Under the pieces are notes generated by a model. The model was not told the DNA's origin. It did not search any database and worked only from the letters and a program-made list of their open reading frames with translations. A program made the translations under genes and the position numbers. From positions 868,001 to 932,000 of the forward strand of contig JAMXDE010000020.1 of the NCBI GenBank assembly GCA_026770025.1: DNA of 64,000 bases, written 5' to 3'. Below are positions 51,210 through 61,498 of this stretch, in pieces. The DNA is from Craspedostauros australis (lineage: Eukaryota; Bacillariophyta; Bacillariophyceae; Mastogloiales; Achnanthaceae). Numbering within the stretch: the stretch's first letter is position 1; the number at the start of each line of letters is the position of its first letter.

Positions 51210-51325
51210 CTGGAATCAACCTTGGAAGGAATCATGATCGTGACTCGATGACTTTTGGCGCCGTTTTCTTTCCCACCAACCATCAACACCCACAAACAAG
51301 GCTCCACAAAGATCCAAAGAAGCAA
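50889..51325. promoter_or_regulatory. Bidirectional promoter region
   Basis: 437 bp between divergent starts. Three quarters of it belongs to the segmental duplication; the rest is unique. It includes repeated TTGTGGTCG units (50994-51025), shared with copy 1. Specific elements not identified. Confidence 0.4.
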
Positions 51326-52966
51326 ATGTCTGCCACAAGAAGAACAGAGAAAGATCTCGCGTCACAGACATCAACCAGAATGCCAACAAGAGCACAACCA
51401 CCTCCGTCCCCACGAATCGCCAACATGCCTACCGTCACCATCACCACCATCACCGTCAACGCATCACGGAAGAAAGTTGGCTCAGCTGATGCACATGCAC
51501 AAGCAGGCTCAACCTCCAGCAAGAGCAACGAAGCGCATGCTCCAATTCCGTGTACCAATATCCGCACGATGAGAGGTGCGGTGGATGACAACAGCAAGTC
51601 ATGCCATGTTGACTCCCATCACGATGTGAGCCTGGGGACTCTTCCCAATACGAACAGCATCAGCGCTGCGCCAACACTATCCTCCACAAGTCAGACCCCG
51701 GCGCAACGATTCGAGGCCTCATTGATCGCGCCTGCGCTTCGGCGTCGTCATGAGGTGGGCTCGTTGCGTAAGCTGACACCGTACCATCAACCTGGAACGA
51801 TCGACTTCTCAAGCAATGACTACCTTGGCCTCTCTCAAAGCCGTCATCAGCAGCGCATCGTTGAGAAGGAATTATCATCGCTTCCGCCCCACCAGCGGCT
51901 GGTTGGCTCGACAGGAAGTCGACTGTTGACTGGAGACTCAACGTATGCGCAGAGCTTGGAGCAAAGGCTCGCATCGATCCATCGCCGACCCGCGGCGATG
52001 CTTTGCAACAGCGGCTACGATGCCAACCTGGCCGTGCTTTCCACGCTCAGTAGGAATGCCACCGTGATCATGGACGAGCTCAACCACAACAGTCTCAGGA
52101 TGGGCATCAAACTCAGCGAAGGGTACGTACTTCAATCATTTCGTCACAACGATGTCGTCGATCTCGACCGCAAATTGCAAGCAGCATCGAAACATGCAAG
52201 GGATCGTCGCATCCTCATAGTCGTCGAAAGCGTGTACAGCATGGATGGCGACGTGGCGCCATTGGTAGAGATCTTTCAGCTCGCATCTCAATATCAAGCG
52301 TGCGTGGTCGTGGACGAAGCCCATGGTTTTGGCGTGTACGGCAACACAGGCACAGGGATGTTGGAGGAACTCGGACTGGAAGAGCACCCGGCCTTGCTCG
52401 CGACAGTCTACACTTTCGGCAAAGCTGCCGGCTGCCATGGCGCGGTGGTGTGCGGATCCACCATGCTGAAGGAGTACCTGTACAATTACGGACGCCCAAT
52501 CATGTACTCGACATCTATGCCCGTCCATTCCCTCGTATCCATCGGCTGTTCGTATGACACGGTGACAAGCCACGAAGGCGAGATGCTGCGACAAAAAGTC
52601 AAGCTGCTTATCAAAGCCTTCCGCCACCAAATGAACTCCATCATCCAAAGGAATCAAGATCTTCACATCGGAGTCGTCAAATCCTCCACCCCGATCCAGG
52701 CTCTGCTGGTGCCTGGTAACGGACGATGCGTCCAGTTCTGCAACTTGGTTTGGCGACTTTCAAACCGAACCATCCTGCTGTACCCCATCCGCTCGCCGAC
52801 AGTGCCGAAGGGGGAGGAGAGGGTCCGCATCATCATCCACGCTCACAATACGGAACGCGAGCTGAAAGCGCTTTTGTCGACGATCGAATCCACTCTGGCA
52901 ATAATGCGGGATGGGTCCACAATCGACAATCAGAACGATCCAGCACCGCGTAGATCAAAACTTTAG
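51326..52966 (+). CDS. 8-amino-7-oxononanoate synthase-like PLP enzyme (biotin synthesis)
   Basis: 546 residues from the ATG at 51326; the frame is open further upstream into the duplicated segment (ATGs at 51140 and 51248), so the start is uncertain. After about 150 disordered Ser/Thr-rich residues, possibly a targeting region, a full alpha-oxoamine synthase domain follows. It has FSSNDYLGLS, GSTGSRLLTGDS, DELNHNSLRMG (ring-stacking His), VESVYSMDGDVAPL, the PLP-phosphate/pyridine Asp in VVDEAHGFGVYG, and the Schiff-base Lys in TFGKAAGCHGAVV (about residue 365). TFGKA with CHGA fits BioF-type enzymes better than 2-amino-3-ketobutyrate ligase or 5-aminolevulinate synthase. Reaction: pimeloyl thioester plus L-alanine to 8-amino-7-oxononanoate, CO2 and CoA or ACP. 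Confidence in the superfamily is high, in substrate moderate. Confidence 0.8.
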   Translation: MSATRRTEKDLASQTSTRMPTRAQPPPSPRIANMPTVTITTITVNASRKKVGSADAHAQAGSTSSKSNEAHAPIPCTNIRTMRGAVDDNSKSCHVDSHHDVSLGTLPNTNSISAAPTLSSTSQTPAQRFEASLIAPALRRRHEVGSLRKLTPYHQPGTIDFSSNDYLGLSQSRHQQRIVEKELSSLPPHQRLVGSTGSRLLTGDSTYAQSLEQRLASIHRRPAAMLCNSGYDANLAVLSTLSRNATVIMDELNHNSLRMGIKLSEGYVLQSFRHNDVVDLDRKLQAASKHARDRRILIVVESVYSMDGDVAPLVEIFQLASQYQACVVVDEAHGFGVYGNTGTGMLEELGLEEHPALLATVYTFGKAAGCHGAVVCGSTMLKEYLYNYGRPIMYSTSMPVHSLVSIGCSYDTVTSHEGEMLRQKVKLLIKAFRHQMNSIIQRNQDLHIGVVKSSTPIQALLVPGNGRCVQFCNLVWRLSNRTILLYPIRSPTVPKGEERVRIIIHAHNTERELKALLSTIESTLAIMRDGSTIDNQNDPAPRRSKL

Positions 52967-53976
52967 TGGAGACAACGAGCAAATTCCAACAGAATGGTGC
53001 TTGTGTATGAGTGCGATTGCAGCCCAAAGGATCTTGCGTCGTCAATGGAAGGTAAATTCGGGCAGAGCTTCACTTCAGTTACTGATGCGTGGTATAATAG
53101 GTGATACGAATACCTTCATTCAATCGGCGGTAACCTTATCCGATCCCCCTCTATGTCTCCACCAGCGAAAGTAAGGCCAAGGACATCTGAAGAAAACAAG
53201 ATGGAGTTGAGTTCAGCTGAGTCGTCTTAGTTCTACGACCTAGCACTTCTGCAGGCAACAGTGCCCAGCCAGACATCCTCCTCGAATTGCGAAACGCTGC
53301 GACCTTTCCATCTTTCATTTGAATCCTCCATGAATCTTGTTTTTGGGAGACCACCTCTGCGTCATGTGGTTGGCTTGGGCTGAACTATCTCTACTGAAAG
53401 GATCGCTTGGTTACGTCGATGAGGATAGAGCAAGCGGGATTTCAAATCCCTAACAGGACTCGCTTTGTTTGAAACACGTGCACGTCTCGATGCGATCGTT
53501 TTGGATCCGTTATTTTCGAAACCAATGCGTTTGGGCATTTGTTCCGCGAATGTCATGCCAGTCATCATTGGCGTTTTCATCTTCATTTGAAGGTAATAAG
53601 GTATGAATACTCATAATTCAAACACATGTCGCATGCGCCGGCCATCAGGGTGAATCTCACGGACTGATTTTCGCTCATTTTTCGCGTACAAACGACAACA
53701 ACCAAACAGGAAAATGTTGGAACATCCCAATACAGAGATGTACCAGACAACCACAGGCAACAACAGTGTCAACGGTATCGACGGTGTCAATAACACGCAC
53801 TATCACCAGGCAAACGCCACACAAACACCACGCAAACACCAACAAAGATCGTCAACTCAAATCGACTTCCATTCTTCACTCCTCCTTCATCTCACAATCT
53901 CAAATCTTGCAATCTCTGCAACGCTCATTCACAGCAACAACCAGAGTATCAACAAGCAAACACAACAACAAGCAAG
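52967..53976. other. Intergenic region and leader of the silicon transporter gene
   Basis: No conserved coding sequence. The last 260 bp are Asn/Thr-codon rich and CA-rich, typical of a 5' leader in this window. An upstream ATG frame (53714-54109) overlaps the transporter start in another frame; if transcribed it could dampen translation. Silicon or cell-cycle control elements were not identified. Confidence 0.5.
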
Positions 53977-55617
53977 ATGGATCCCATTCAGCTCATCAAG
54001 TCGGTGTACTCCACCGGACTCCTCATCTTCTCGATCACCATCGTCTGCGGACTCATCTTCAATGAGCAGACCAAGGTCTCGTCCGAGGTCCACCCAGCCG
54101 TTGCCCTGATCGTCATGATCACGGCCCTTGTGTGGCTCAACATGGTGGAGGGAGGACAGGGTTCCCTCGTCGGTCTCCCACCAGTCGACCGCGACCTCTA
54201 CGTCGAATCCCACCCAACCGCCCACCAGTGCACCTCCCTCGCCCACAAGGGTGACAACCTCGACCGCTACCTCATGGGACGTCAGTTCATGGTCCTCCTC
54301 ATGGTCTTCACCATCAACCAGTGCGGTGCCCCGCTCGCCGACGCCGAAGTCTTCGGACTCCCAGACATCATCATCCAGATCTTCCTCGGATCCGGAGCCG
54401 CCATGATCCTCATGACCGCTCAAGCCGGACAGCTCAACTCCCAAGTCAACGCCTCCCTGTGCATGCTTGACTACATCAACAACTTCTTCGCCGTCTTCAC
54501 CCTCTACGTCGCCCTCGCCATCGAGTTCTCCGGACTTCTGCATTCGTGCTACCTCGTCCAGATGTTCTTCGTGTGGGCCTCCGGCAAGGAAATCGAGTCG
54601 AAGGAACCACCACGCGACGGTGCCCAGAACCTCTTCTACTGGGGCCGCATCCTCATCTCCCTCGCCATCCTGTGCTACGCCATGGCCGTCACCCTCGTTG
54701 CCCTGTTCGATGGAAAGACCACCATGTGGGCCGGAGTGCCAAACGGAGTCGCCGTCATCCTCTTCTTCCTCTTCATGTCCATCGTCGGCATGCTCGAGGG
54801 TATGCAGATCGCCTTCTTCGCCGTCGCCAAGCTTCCAAAGGAGGACCGTGGAGACCACCCAATGGCCCGCAAGACCTGCGAGCTCCTCTTCCGCGGTGAC
54901 GGACGCAACCTTCCAGGATTCATGATCGGACGTCAGATCTGCGTGACCATGTGCTTCTTCATCATCGCCCGTGTCACCACCCTCGATGTCGAGGTGGGCG
55001 AAGGCGAGAACATCTTCGGAGTCTCCGACAGCACCCAGGAATTCTTCAACACCGGACTTCTCGGAGCCCTCATCACCACCATCATCGCCTCCATCACATG
55101 GCAGCTGGTCGCATCCGTCTTCCCAATCGCCTTCCTCTCCAACCCAATCGTCTACATCTTCCTCCAGTTCTGTCTGTTGTTGGAAGCCACCGGTATCTGC
55201 TCCGGAGCCTGGGTCCTTGCCTCCATCCACAAGGCCGTCTCTGGCTTCCAGCTCGATGAGGTGTACATCGGCACCCCAGAGGAGCGCGCCGCCGGCATGA
55301 AGCCAGACCACCAGAGCAACCGCAACCTGCACCTTGGAACCAACGTCCTCACCGGCGAAGCCGGAGCTGGAAAGGTCCCAGCCGAGTACCTCGAGCTCCA
55401 GCGTGCCCTTGCCTCGCGCCCAGAGACCTACTCTTCCCGCCGCCAGCGCATCCTCTCCAGCATCAAGACCATCCGCGAGAACATGAACAACAGCGACAAG
55501 GAGGAGGATACCTCCAAGTACGAAGCCACCCTCCGTGTCCAGATCAACAACCTCCAGAAGCTCAACGCCGAGGAAGAGGCTGAGATGGCCAACATCGGTT
55601 CTGAGATGGACGCTTGA
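53977..55617 (+). CDS. SIT: Silicon transporter (diatom SIT family)
   Basis: 546 residues, no intron, from the ATG at 53977. Carries the diagnostic duplicated motif pairs: EGGQ at 58-61 with GRQ at 101-103, and EGMQ at 274-277 with GRQ at 318-320. About ten hydrophobic helices lie between residues 10 and 450 in two similar halves, with CMLDYINNFFAVFTLYVALA near 162-181. The C-terminal 80 residues are charged and heptad-like (coiled coil), as in diatom SITs. It takes up silicic acid, coupled to sodium in characterised members, at the plasma membrane for wall formation. Codon use is unlike its neighbours: GGA for Gly, CCA for Pro, and ATC, CTC, GTC almost exclusively, a sign of high expression. 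Length and motifs match the family closely; this gene identifies the organism as a silicifier. Confidence 0.93.
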   Translation: MDPIQLIKSVYSTGLLIFSITIVCGLIFNEQTKVSSEVHPAVALIVMITALVWLNMVEGGQGSLVGLPPVDRDLYVESHPTAHQCTSLAHKGDNLDRYLMGRQFMVLLMVFTINQCGAPLADAEVFGLPDIIIQIFLGSGAAMILMTAQAGQLNSQVNASLCMLDYINNFFAVFTLYVALAIEFSGLLHSCYLVQMFFVWASGKEIESKEPPRDGAQNLFYWGRILISLAILCYAMAVTLVALFDGKTTMWAGVPNGVAVILFFLFMSIVGMLEGMQIAFFAVAKLPKEDRGDHPMARKTCELLFRGDGRNLPGFMIGRQICVTMCFFIIARVTTLDVEVGEGENIFGVSDSTQEFFNTGLLGALITTIIASITWQLVASVFPIAFLSNPIVYIFLQFCLLLEATGICSGAWVLASIHKAVSGFQLDEVYIGTPEERAAGMKPDHQSNRNLHLGTNVLTGEAGAGKVPAEYLELQRALASRPETYSSRRQRILSSIKTIRENMNNSDKEEDTSKYEATLRVQINNLQKLNAEEEAEMANIGSEMDA

Positions 55618-56373
55618 ACGCACATTGCTTTCGACTTGAAACCGACACAACAGATAGTTCCTTGTGGACCATACTGACACAACATCAACGAACCCACATC
55701 GATGTACACATGCATCACGCCGCCAATGGTATCCTTGAGATTTATCGTGAATCTCACACCATGGCGCCGCTTTACTCCGAACAGGACAAAGTGCGATCGC
55801 ATGTCACACATAAATATAATACCTGTTTTGTCACGCAACAACACACAGAGAGCTGCACAGAGCCGACATGATAATTATAGCCAAACACGTACAGCCCTCA
55901 AGTATGATACCTATAGTTCACTGTATACAACCACGGAGCAGCGACAACTCACACACCAGACATGAACGAGGTCGTGTTTGTCCTTCCCTGTTTGTGCAAA
56001 CGTTGTGGCCGGACAGGTGCGTCGCTACCATCACGACACAGAATGAATGCTAAGTATCGCCACTCATTTTGACGATGAATCGAAGTTTCGTGCAAGCAGA
56101 ACAGTTCCCCAGAGATCGCAACCAAAACAAATCTCTGCTCGTGAGCGCCAAAACGGTTGCGTCGCACCAGCTTCCAGTCATTTTGTTCACACTCAAGCGC
56201 AGATCCGATTGTCCAACTGAAAGCAGTCTCGCATGATACCTGCTCATGCAATTCCTCTCTCTTCGTCACTCTGGGACGTTTTTGGTTCTGCGGTCATAAA
56301 ATAAAAAATGGCCACACCAAAACGCACACGAGACAGCAAAGAAACGTCGGAAGTTGCCGAGCTGACCAAAAAG
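55618..56373. other. Intergenic, 0.75 kb
   Basis: 3' flank of the transporter gene and flank of tRNA-Asp. No supported gene. Confidence 0.6.
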
Positions 56374-56445
56374 CTCCGACACGGGGAATCGAACCCCGGT
56401 CTCCCGCGTGACAGGCGGGGATACTAGCCACTATACTATGTCGGA
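56374..56445 (-). tRNA. trnD-GUC: tRNA-Asp (GUC)
   Basis: On the minus strand: acceptor TCCGACA/TGTCGGA pairs fully, D-arm GTAT...GTAT, anticodon stem CCCGC/GCGGG with loop CTGTCAC (anticodon GTC), T-arm CGGGG-TTCGATT-CCCCG, discriminator G. 72 nt, no intron, no encoded CCA, as expected for a eukaryotic nuclear gene. Intact and standard. Confidence 0.95.
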
Positions 56446-56813
56446 AGTACTTGTTGCTGTTGTCAGGTGCACCTGAATTGATAACTACAAACAATCTGTT
56501 TTCAAGTTTCAATATCTGGCTGTTGCTTTCGTTTTCTCAGCGCCTGTTGGTACGCTATCATCAGACAAATACAGAACCATTGCACCGTGCCTTTCAAATG
56601 GACATTGCTTTACCAACATGCACCAGTGCTTCAAATGATATAATTTAGTATGCCATATTTGCGAAATTGGTATCGTACTTCCCAAGGAATGGAGATCACG
56701 ATGCCCTCTACGGTTTGCTAATTTGAGTTTTAGAACAGGCAACACAGGTTCATCGCCCTATTTGGTGCGCGCCACCTCCGTCAGTTTAGTGGTCGGAACT
56801 GAAAGGATGACAT
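56446..56813. other. Intergenic, 0.37 kb
   Basis: Upstream flank of tRNA-Asp and downstream flank of the next minus-strand gene; nothing else seen. Confidence 0.6.
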
Positions 56814-58652
56814 TCACTGGAATGAAGTTGACCAATCGATGTCCCCAGAGTCGCCCTCATCTATTTTCTGTCCGTACAGTTTCTCGAGAGTCGCCTCATC
56901 ATCATCATCGTCATCACCGTCATCATCGTCGTCGTCGTCAAGATTTGTGGCAGCACTGCCCTGCAAGGATTCTTTCAGTTCCTTCAAAATAAATCGCCCA
57001 ACGGGCAAGGGCTCTAGTCCGTAGCCGAACAAGACAGTGCCTTTCACGAAAAGCCTTTGGTCGCTCAGGTTGGCTGATTGAACCGCCTGCTCCGAGAAGA
57101 CGTCGTTCGTACCGCTGTTGGTGCTTTCATCGCGATGTCCTGCGTCAGCAGCAGCTGCGGCATCTTCGCCCTCGGTGTCGTCACCACCGTCATCTTCGTA
57201 GGATATCGATCCCCAGTAGCACTTTTCGTCATCCTTTGATGCTGCTTTCCCTTCGCTGTACACAGAACCCGAGACCGAACGTCCGAAGCCAAAGTACCAG
57301 ACCTGCATCCACAGCTGATCTCTCTGCTTTCCAATCACATCGTACCTGCCACGCAAGATCGCGGCAGAACCAAGCCCGGCCTCTGTGGCGAATGTGTTGT
57401 TGGCAAAGAACTTGACCTGCACGACCCGGATGGCTGCCGTTGGTTGCTCATCCTCCTTGCTGTTTGGTCCACCTGCCGCATTCTTTCCCGCACGTGAGTT
57501 TCGCGGTGGATCTTCCACGAATTTGTTGTACTTGATGGACCATCGAACTTGACCCTTCGGCTTGTACTCCGGCAACGGATGTGCCGTCAGCAGGAACGTC
57601 TTGTTGTGGAACTGCGAAACCTTGAACTTCTCAATTTGCTCATCGTCGTCATCATCGCCGTAGCGAGAAGATGATGACGAGGATGATGATTTGGTGTTCA
57701 GAACCCCCAACACCTGCTTGAGCTGGAAGCTGCCTTTCTTCGTTGGTTGGAACATCGGCTGTTCGAAGAATGATGGGTGCTTTCTGGGGTACATGAACTT
57801 GCCGACATTGACCTTGCCTTTGGGTACCGAGAGATGCGTATCCGATGCAGCAGTGCTCGGTTTTCTGCTTGCATCCTGCAATTGGTGTCCATCGGTGTCA
57901 GGGTTGTCATCATCCTGGTCACTATCTGTCAGAGAGTCGCTCGTTGTGGCGACCACCTCTCCAACCAGCACCGTGTCTTCTTTTGAAAGCGAAGTCTTGC
58001 TGCGATCCGTGGCCAAAATGAGCTTGCCGTCGACGTAACCCCATTGGCCCTCAATCGTTTTGGTGGTGCCGTCCCAATTCGTCCCCGCGATGCCTTCGTT
58101 CTTCTCCACCACATCTTTGTGAAATAGCAGCTTGTCCGGAATGACAGAGCCATCCTCATTCCCCTTGCTCTTTGTGTCGTAATCCTTCGCGCCGCTTCCG
58201 CTGTGAACGTCGACGTCATTTTCGCTGTTGCTGTCCAGTTCCTCACCAGCCATCATCTGGCGAAAAGAACCATCCTCTTGCAGCATGAGAAGCATCTCCT
58301 TGCCGGCATCCGATGGAGACGATGGTAGCTGGGACTGGTCGAGTGATTTGCGCAATTCCTGCACATGCTCGATGATTTTTTCGTGCCTCTGCGGCTCACT
58401 CTTTGGTTTGGGGTAGACCGTAAACTCCTTGAGCGGGTACAGAGACTGCTTGGGTGACAAACTGACCCGTTGCGTGGAGTCCATGTGCGTCAGCTTCCAT
58501 AGTCCTGCCAATGCCCGATGGTTTACCTGCGGCGTGTACGCGTAGCAGCCAAAAGGTAGGACTGCCATCACCACCAGCAGCACTGGAAGGTGCGAGACGA
58601 TCATACCGAAGTGTTTTGTGGTCGTGGTGGCAGTCGTTGGAACTGTTCTCAT
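56814..58652 (-). CDS. Secretory, possibly plastid-targeted protein of unknown family
   Basis: 612 residues from the ATG at 58652. N-terminal hydrophobic stretch (VSHLPVLLVVMAVLPFGC) with a likely cleavage before YTPQ; an aromatic residue at +1 after Ala, then Pro, resembles the leader motif of diatom plastid proteins (A-F-x-P type), so plastid import is possible. The mature start HRALAGLWKLTH recalls the opening Gly-x-Trp strand of lipocalins; later Trp-rich strands (QWGYVDGKLILATD, LRGRYDVIGKQRDQLWMQVW, CYWGSISYEDD) suggest a beta-barrel scattered among long Asp/Ser-rich inserts. The C-terminus is highly acidic with runs of Asp. I do not recognise the family. A TTG-initiated upstream extension was rejected. 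Confidence 0.6.
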   Translation of the reverse strand: MRTVPTTATTTTKHFGMIVSHLPVLLVVMAVLPFGCYAYTPQVNHRALAGLWKLTHMDSTQRVSLSPKQSLYPLKEFTVYPKPKSEPQRHEKIIEHVQELRKSLDQSQLPSSPSDAGKEMLLMLQEDGSFRQMMAGEELDSNSENDVDVHSGSGAKDYDTKSKGNEDGSVIPDKLLFHKDVVEKNEGIAGTNWDGTTKTIEGQWGYVDGKLILATDRSKTSLSKEDTVLVGEVVATTSDSLTDSDQDDDNPDTDGHQLQDASRKPSTAASDTHLSVPKGKVNVGKFMYPRKHPSFFEQPMFQPTKKGSFQLKQVLGVLNTKSSSSSSSSRYGDDDDDEQIEKFKVSQFHNKTFLLTAHPLPEYKPKGQVRWSIKYNKFVEDPPRNSRAGKNAAGGPNSKEDEQPTAAIRVVQVKFFANNTFATEAGLGSAAILRGRYDVIGKQRDQLWMQVWYFGFGRSVSGSVYSEGKAASKDDEKCYWGSISYEDDGGDDTEGEDAAAAADAGHRDESTNSGTNDVFSEQAVQSANLSDQRLFVKGTVLFGYGLEPLPVGRFILKELKESLQGSAATNLDDDDDDDGDDDDDDEATLEKLYGQKIDEGDSGDIDWSTSFQ

Positions 58653-59848
58653 GCTCGAGTCGCAATGAGCTTGGATCGTGGTAGCTGATGGGTTGTTGGT
58701 CTGTCTGACGCCAAGTCTTGCACTGTCACAGTATTGGTACGGTATGTCTCTGGGTGTTGTGAACGGCAGTGGATGGGATGGGATGGGATGACATGGGATG
58801 ACATGGAACGAAAAGAGGCGGAGCGAAAGAAACAGGGAAATGAGATGACATGACATCAAACATTGTGACACAAGCATCACGCTCCATGAAGCACGGAGCG
58901 CAATGAGAGTAGGTAAGTGGGTGATCATTGACCTCATGACCATCAACAAGCATCCTGAAATTCTGGCAATTGGTGCGACGTCGGCAACATGCGACATCAC
59001 GCGCTGACGCCACAGGCCAATGTCGCACGTACCATACACTGCACACTATTACTCGGATGCAATGATGCTCTCTGCCAAGTTCATCACACTCCCTCTCTAT
59101 CTCACCTTGTTGAATGGATTGGGTGGTACAGCTCGTACGTACTCGTGCAGGGATCCTGAAAGTTTGAGACAAATGACACCCCAGCAGCTGAGTGTGACAG
59201 GTGAGTGACTGATGTCTGCAGCAGTTGGTGTTGAATTGTACGAGTATACACCGTGCTCTGCTCTGCTCACCAACCCACTCATTGTGGCCTCCGGGGCTTG
59301 GCCGAGCACCACCTCATTTGCTGTGGCATCTCTGCGACGCGAGATCGTCCTCAGGAGATGGGTGATGTCGACGCCATCAGAAGAACATCTCGTCGGAACA
59401 GAGAACAGAACTTCGTCGAAATGTTCTTTGAGAAAGATACCCAGTCACGTTCGAAGCGGGAATGATCTTTCGGATCCAAGTTGTCAAGTGAGACAGACCT
59501 AATTCTTCAGAAAGTCTCCATCAACAAGAGATCACATGCCTCGTAGGAATCTCTACTCTGCTCCGTCTGCACCTCTCTCCAAACACCTGTACAAGTCCTC
59601 TATCGAACAAAAGTCGTATACTCTCCATGAATTAGGGATGCCGCAGCTGGCCGTGGAATACAACAGAGTAGAGAGTGCAGTAGATTGCATTCCATTCACA
59701 TCAAAGTTTCTATTCTATTTGGGAAGCGATTCGTGAAGGTGTTCCGCCGTCGTGGATGTCTCTCCAGAGTCTACCAATACAAGTGGTAGATCATGGCTCC
59801 ATGCCGATTGCCTCAGTTTTCTCAGAACCGAAGCCATCATCATCGCCA
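58653..59848. other. Intergenic, 1.2 kb, with GGATG repeats
   Basis: A GGATG/ACATG pentamer array lies at about 58770-58810, immediately upstream of the minus-strand gene, so it may be in its promoter or leader. No other gene supported. Confidence 0.55.
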
Positions 59849-61498
59849 TTACGGATTCGACTTCCGGATCAGCGTCTTCTGCTTTCGCTTCTTGCAACGC
59901 GCGAAGTAGACGCCGTCTTCTTCTTCGACATCTCTTGATGAGCAATCTGCACCGGTCACACGCTCCACCTTTCTCTGCCTCTCTCCAACCTGCTCGTCGG
60001 TCAATTCTTCGTACCGTTCGTCACAATCATTCAATAGCACCGACCCATCCGCCCTGGCTCGCAGGAAGCACACGGACTCATCCTGATCGATGTCGAAGTT
60101 CTGCTTCAGGATCTGCGGAAAGATCGCGTTCGCCAGGTACCGTTCGGCATGCAGAATCCAGCCCTTCTGCTTGCGCGGTGGATTCCTGGCGTAGTCTGCG
60201 ACGGACGCGAATCGTCGTGTTGCCCACGTCTTGACACCGTCGTGAGGGCCGTAAATCATGCGATCGTTGACCGGGAACGGAGCGAATGCTGGGATGGTGA
60301 GCACGTTGACATCCCCTGTTGCCGAGGTAGCATCGCCGTCATCGTAGATGTCGATTGCAGTGGTGTACACAACATCGTTGCGCAGCATGGCGACTCTGGA
60401 ATACGCCTTGTCGTGCTGCTTGCCGCTGGTCTCCATCAACTCCCACACGCGTTCGATGGAATGCCATTGCATGATGACGTTCACCAGTGTGTTTGGGTGG
60501 CTCCATGATGGAGCCTTGTATGGAAAGTACACATACTTGCCATCTTTGTCTTTCGTGTTGAGGTAGGTATCGAGTTGTTCTGCTCTTGCTTTCTGGAATG
60601 TTTCCTTTGTGTCCGAGAGGAAATGGACATCGGGATACGAATAGGATGGCGCAGCGGGAGGCGAGAACATGGACGAAAGCCACGAGAATACCGTCGTTGC
60701 CTTTGTTGCTGCTGTCTTTTCGTCTTGAGGTGGTGAATTTGTAGCCTGGACATCTTCTCGGTACGCCTTCTGCACTTCGTCCTTCAATCGAAAGACGGCA
60801 GATGTATCAATCTTTCCACCCAAAGAGAAGCGGCCGCGCTTCTCGAATGGCATATCATAGTAGTGGAAGTAGACATCGCAATGATACTGCGCGTTTGGTT
60901 TGAGTACGTTTTCGATGATGGACGGCAGGACCAATGTATCGAAGCTGCGTGGAAGACCGAAGAAGTTGAGGGCACAAGTGGAATTTGTCTCTTGTCGATA
61001 ATCGTGACGCTGTTGTTGTTGCTGCTGCTGCTGTATTGGTTGCGAATGGTCATGGTCATTGTCCGTGTTGGGGGCGTTTGCGGCTGTGATAGTCTTGACT
61101 TGCTGCATGATCGCCGTTGTCGAAACATGCGGCGGCGATAATTCTGTCTCCATCTCCTTCTTTGATTGTGATGACAATGGTGATGACAATGGTGACATTG
61201 GCATTGTGGAGAGACTTCTTGAGACTGTCGGAAACATGGCCGTCAGTCGATCGCCTTGAAACCCGAAGTACAGACAGCAGTGGCAGAGGAGGCTCGCCAC
61301 GCCCCAAGCAATGACCGAGCATCGGTAAATCCGCAGGCATCGCGAGCTGGTGCTTGGAGCGTTTCCCGGTCTTTGTTGTTGCTGCTGCTGCTTTTGTTGC
61401 TGCTGCGCGAGATTCGAGTGCTCCCGACCGTCGCCATGCGGCAGGCGAGGTTCGGGAATCGTCGCCCGTTTCCTCATCTTGCTGTGGTTCTCAAACAT
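59849..61498 (-). CDS. Type II membrane protein, putative glycosyltransferase-like (stramenopile family)
   Basis: 549 residues from the ATG at 61498; the longer frame begins only with TTG. A poly-Gln/basic cytosolic N-terminus is followed by a signal anchor (VIAWGVASLLCHCCLYFGF, about 60-78), a Ser/Gln/His-rich stem, then a lumenal domain from about residue 180: ALNFFGLPRSFDTLVLPSI, YHCDVYFHYYDM, GRFSLGGKI, then ERVWELMETSG, VAMLRNDVVYTTAIDIY, and DRMIYGPHDGVKTWATRR. Such NFFGLPR...YHCD...RNDVVY order is familiar from a family of uncharacterised stramenopile proteins (I think of the DUF7796 type) that look like Golgi glycosyltransferases. The RxDVVY segment may act like a DxD; this is inference. 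No enzymatic activity known. Confidence 0.65.
   Translation of the reverse strand: MFENHSKMRKRATIPEPRLPHGDGREHSNLAQQQQKQQQQQQRPGNAPSTSSRCLRIYRCSVIAWGVASLLCHCCLYFGFQGDRLTAMFPTVSRSLSTMPMSPLSSPLSSQSKKEMETELSPPHVSTTAIMQQVKTITAANAPNTDNDHDHSQPIQQQQQQQQRHDYRQETNSTCALNFFGLPRSFDTLVLPSIIENVLKPNAQYHCDVYFHYYDMPFEKRGRFSLGGKIDTSAVFRLKDEVQKAYREDVQATNSPPQDEKTAATKATTVFSWLSSMFSPPAAPSYSYPDVHFLSDTKETFQKARAEQLDTYLNTKDKDGKYVYFPYKAPSWSHPNTLVNVIMQWHSIERVWELMETSGKQHDKAYSRVAMLRNDVVYTTAIDIYDDGDATSATGDVNVLTIPAFAPFPVNDRMIYGPHDGVKTWATRRFASVADYARNPPRKQKGWILHAERYLANAIFPQILKQNFDIDQDESVCFLRARADGSVLLNDCDERYEELTDEQVGERQRKVERVTGADCSSRDVEEEDGVYFARCKKRKQKTLIRKSNP

Noticed and set aside
53714-54109. 131-codon frame overlapping the transporter start
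   Set aside because: Polar low-complexity sequence in the leader; kept only as a possible upstream frame, not a gene.
53929-55680. 583-codon open frame on the minus strand, Gly/Glu/Asp-rich
   Set aside because: Exact antisense of the silicon transporter; arises from its GGA/CTC/ATC codon bias.
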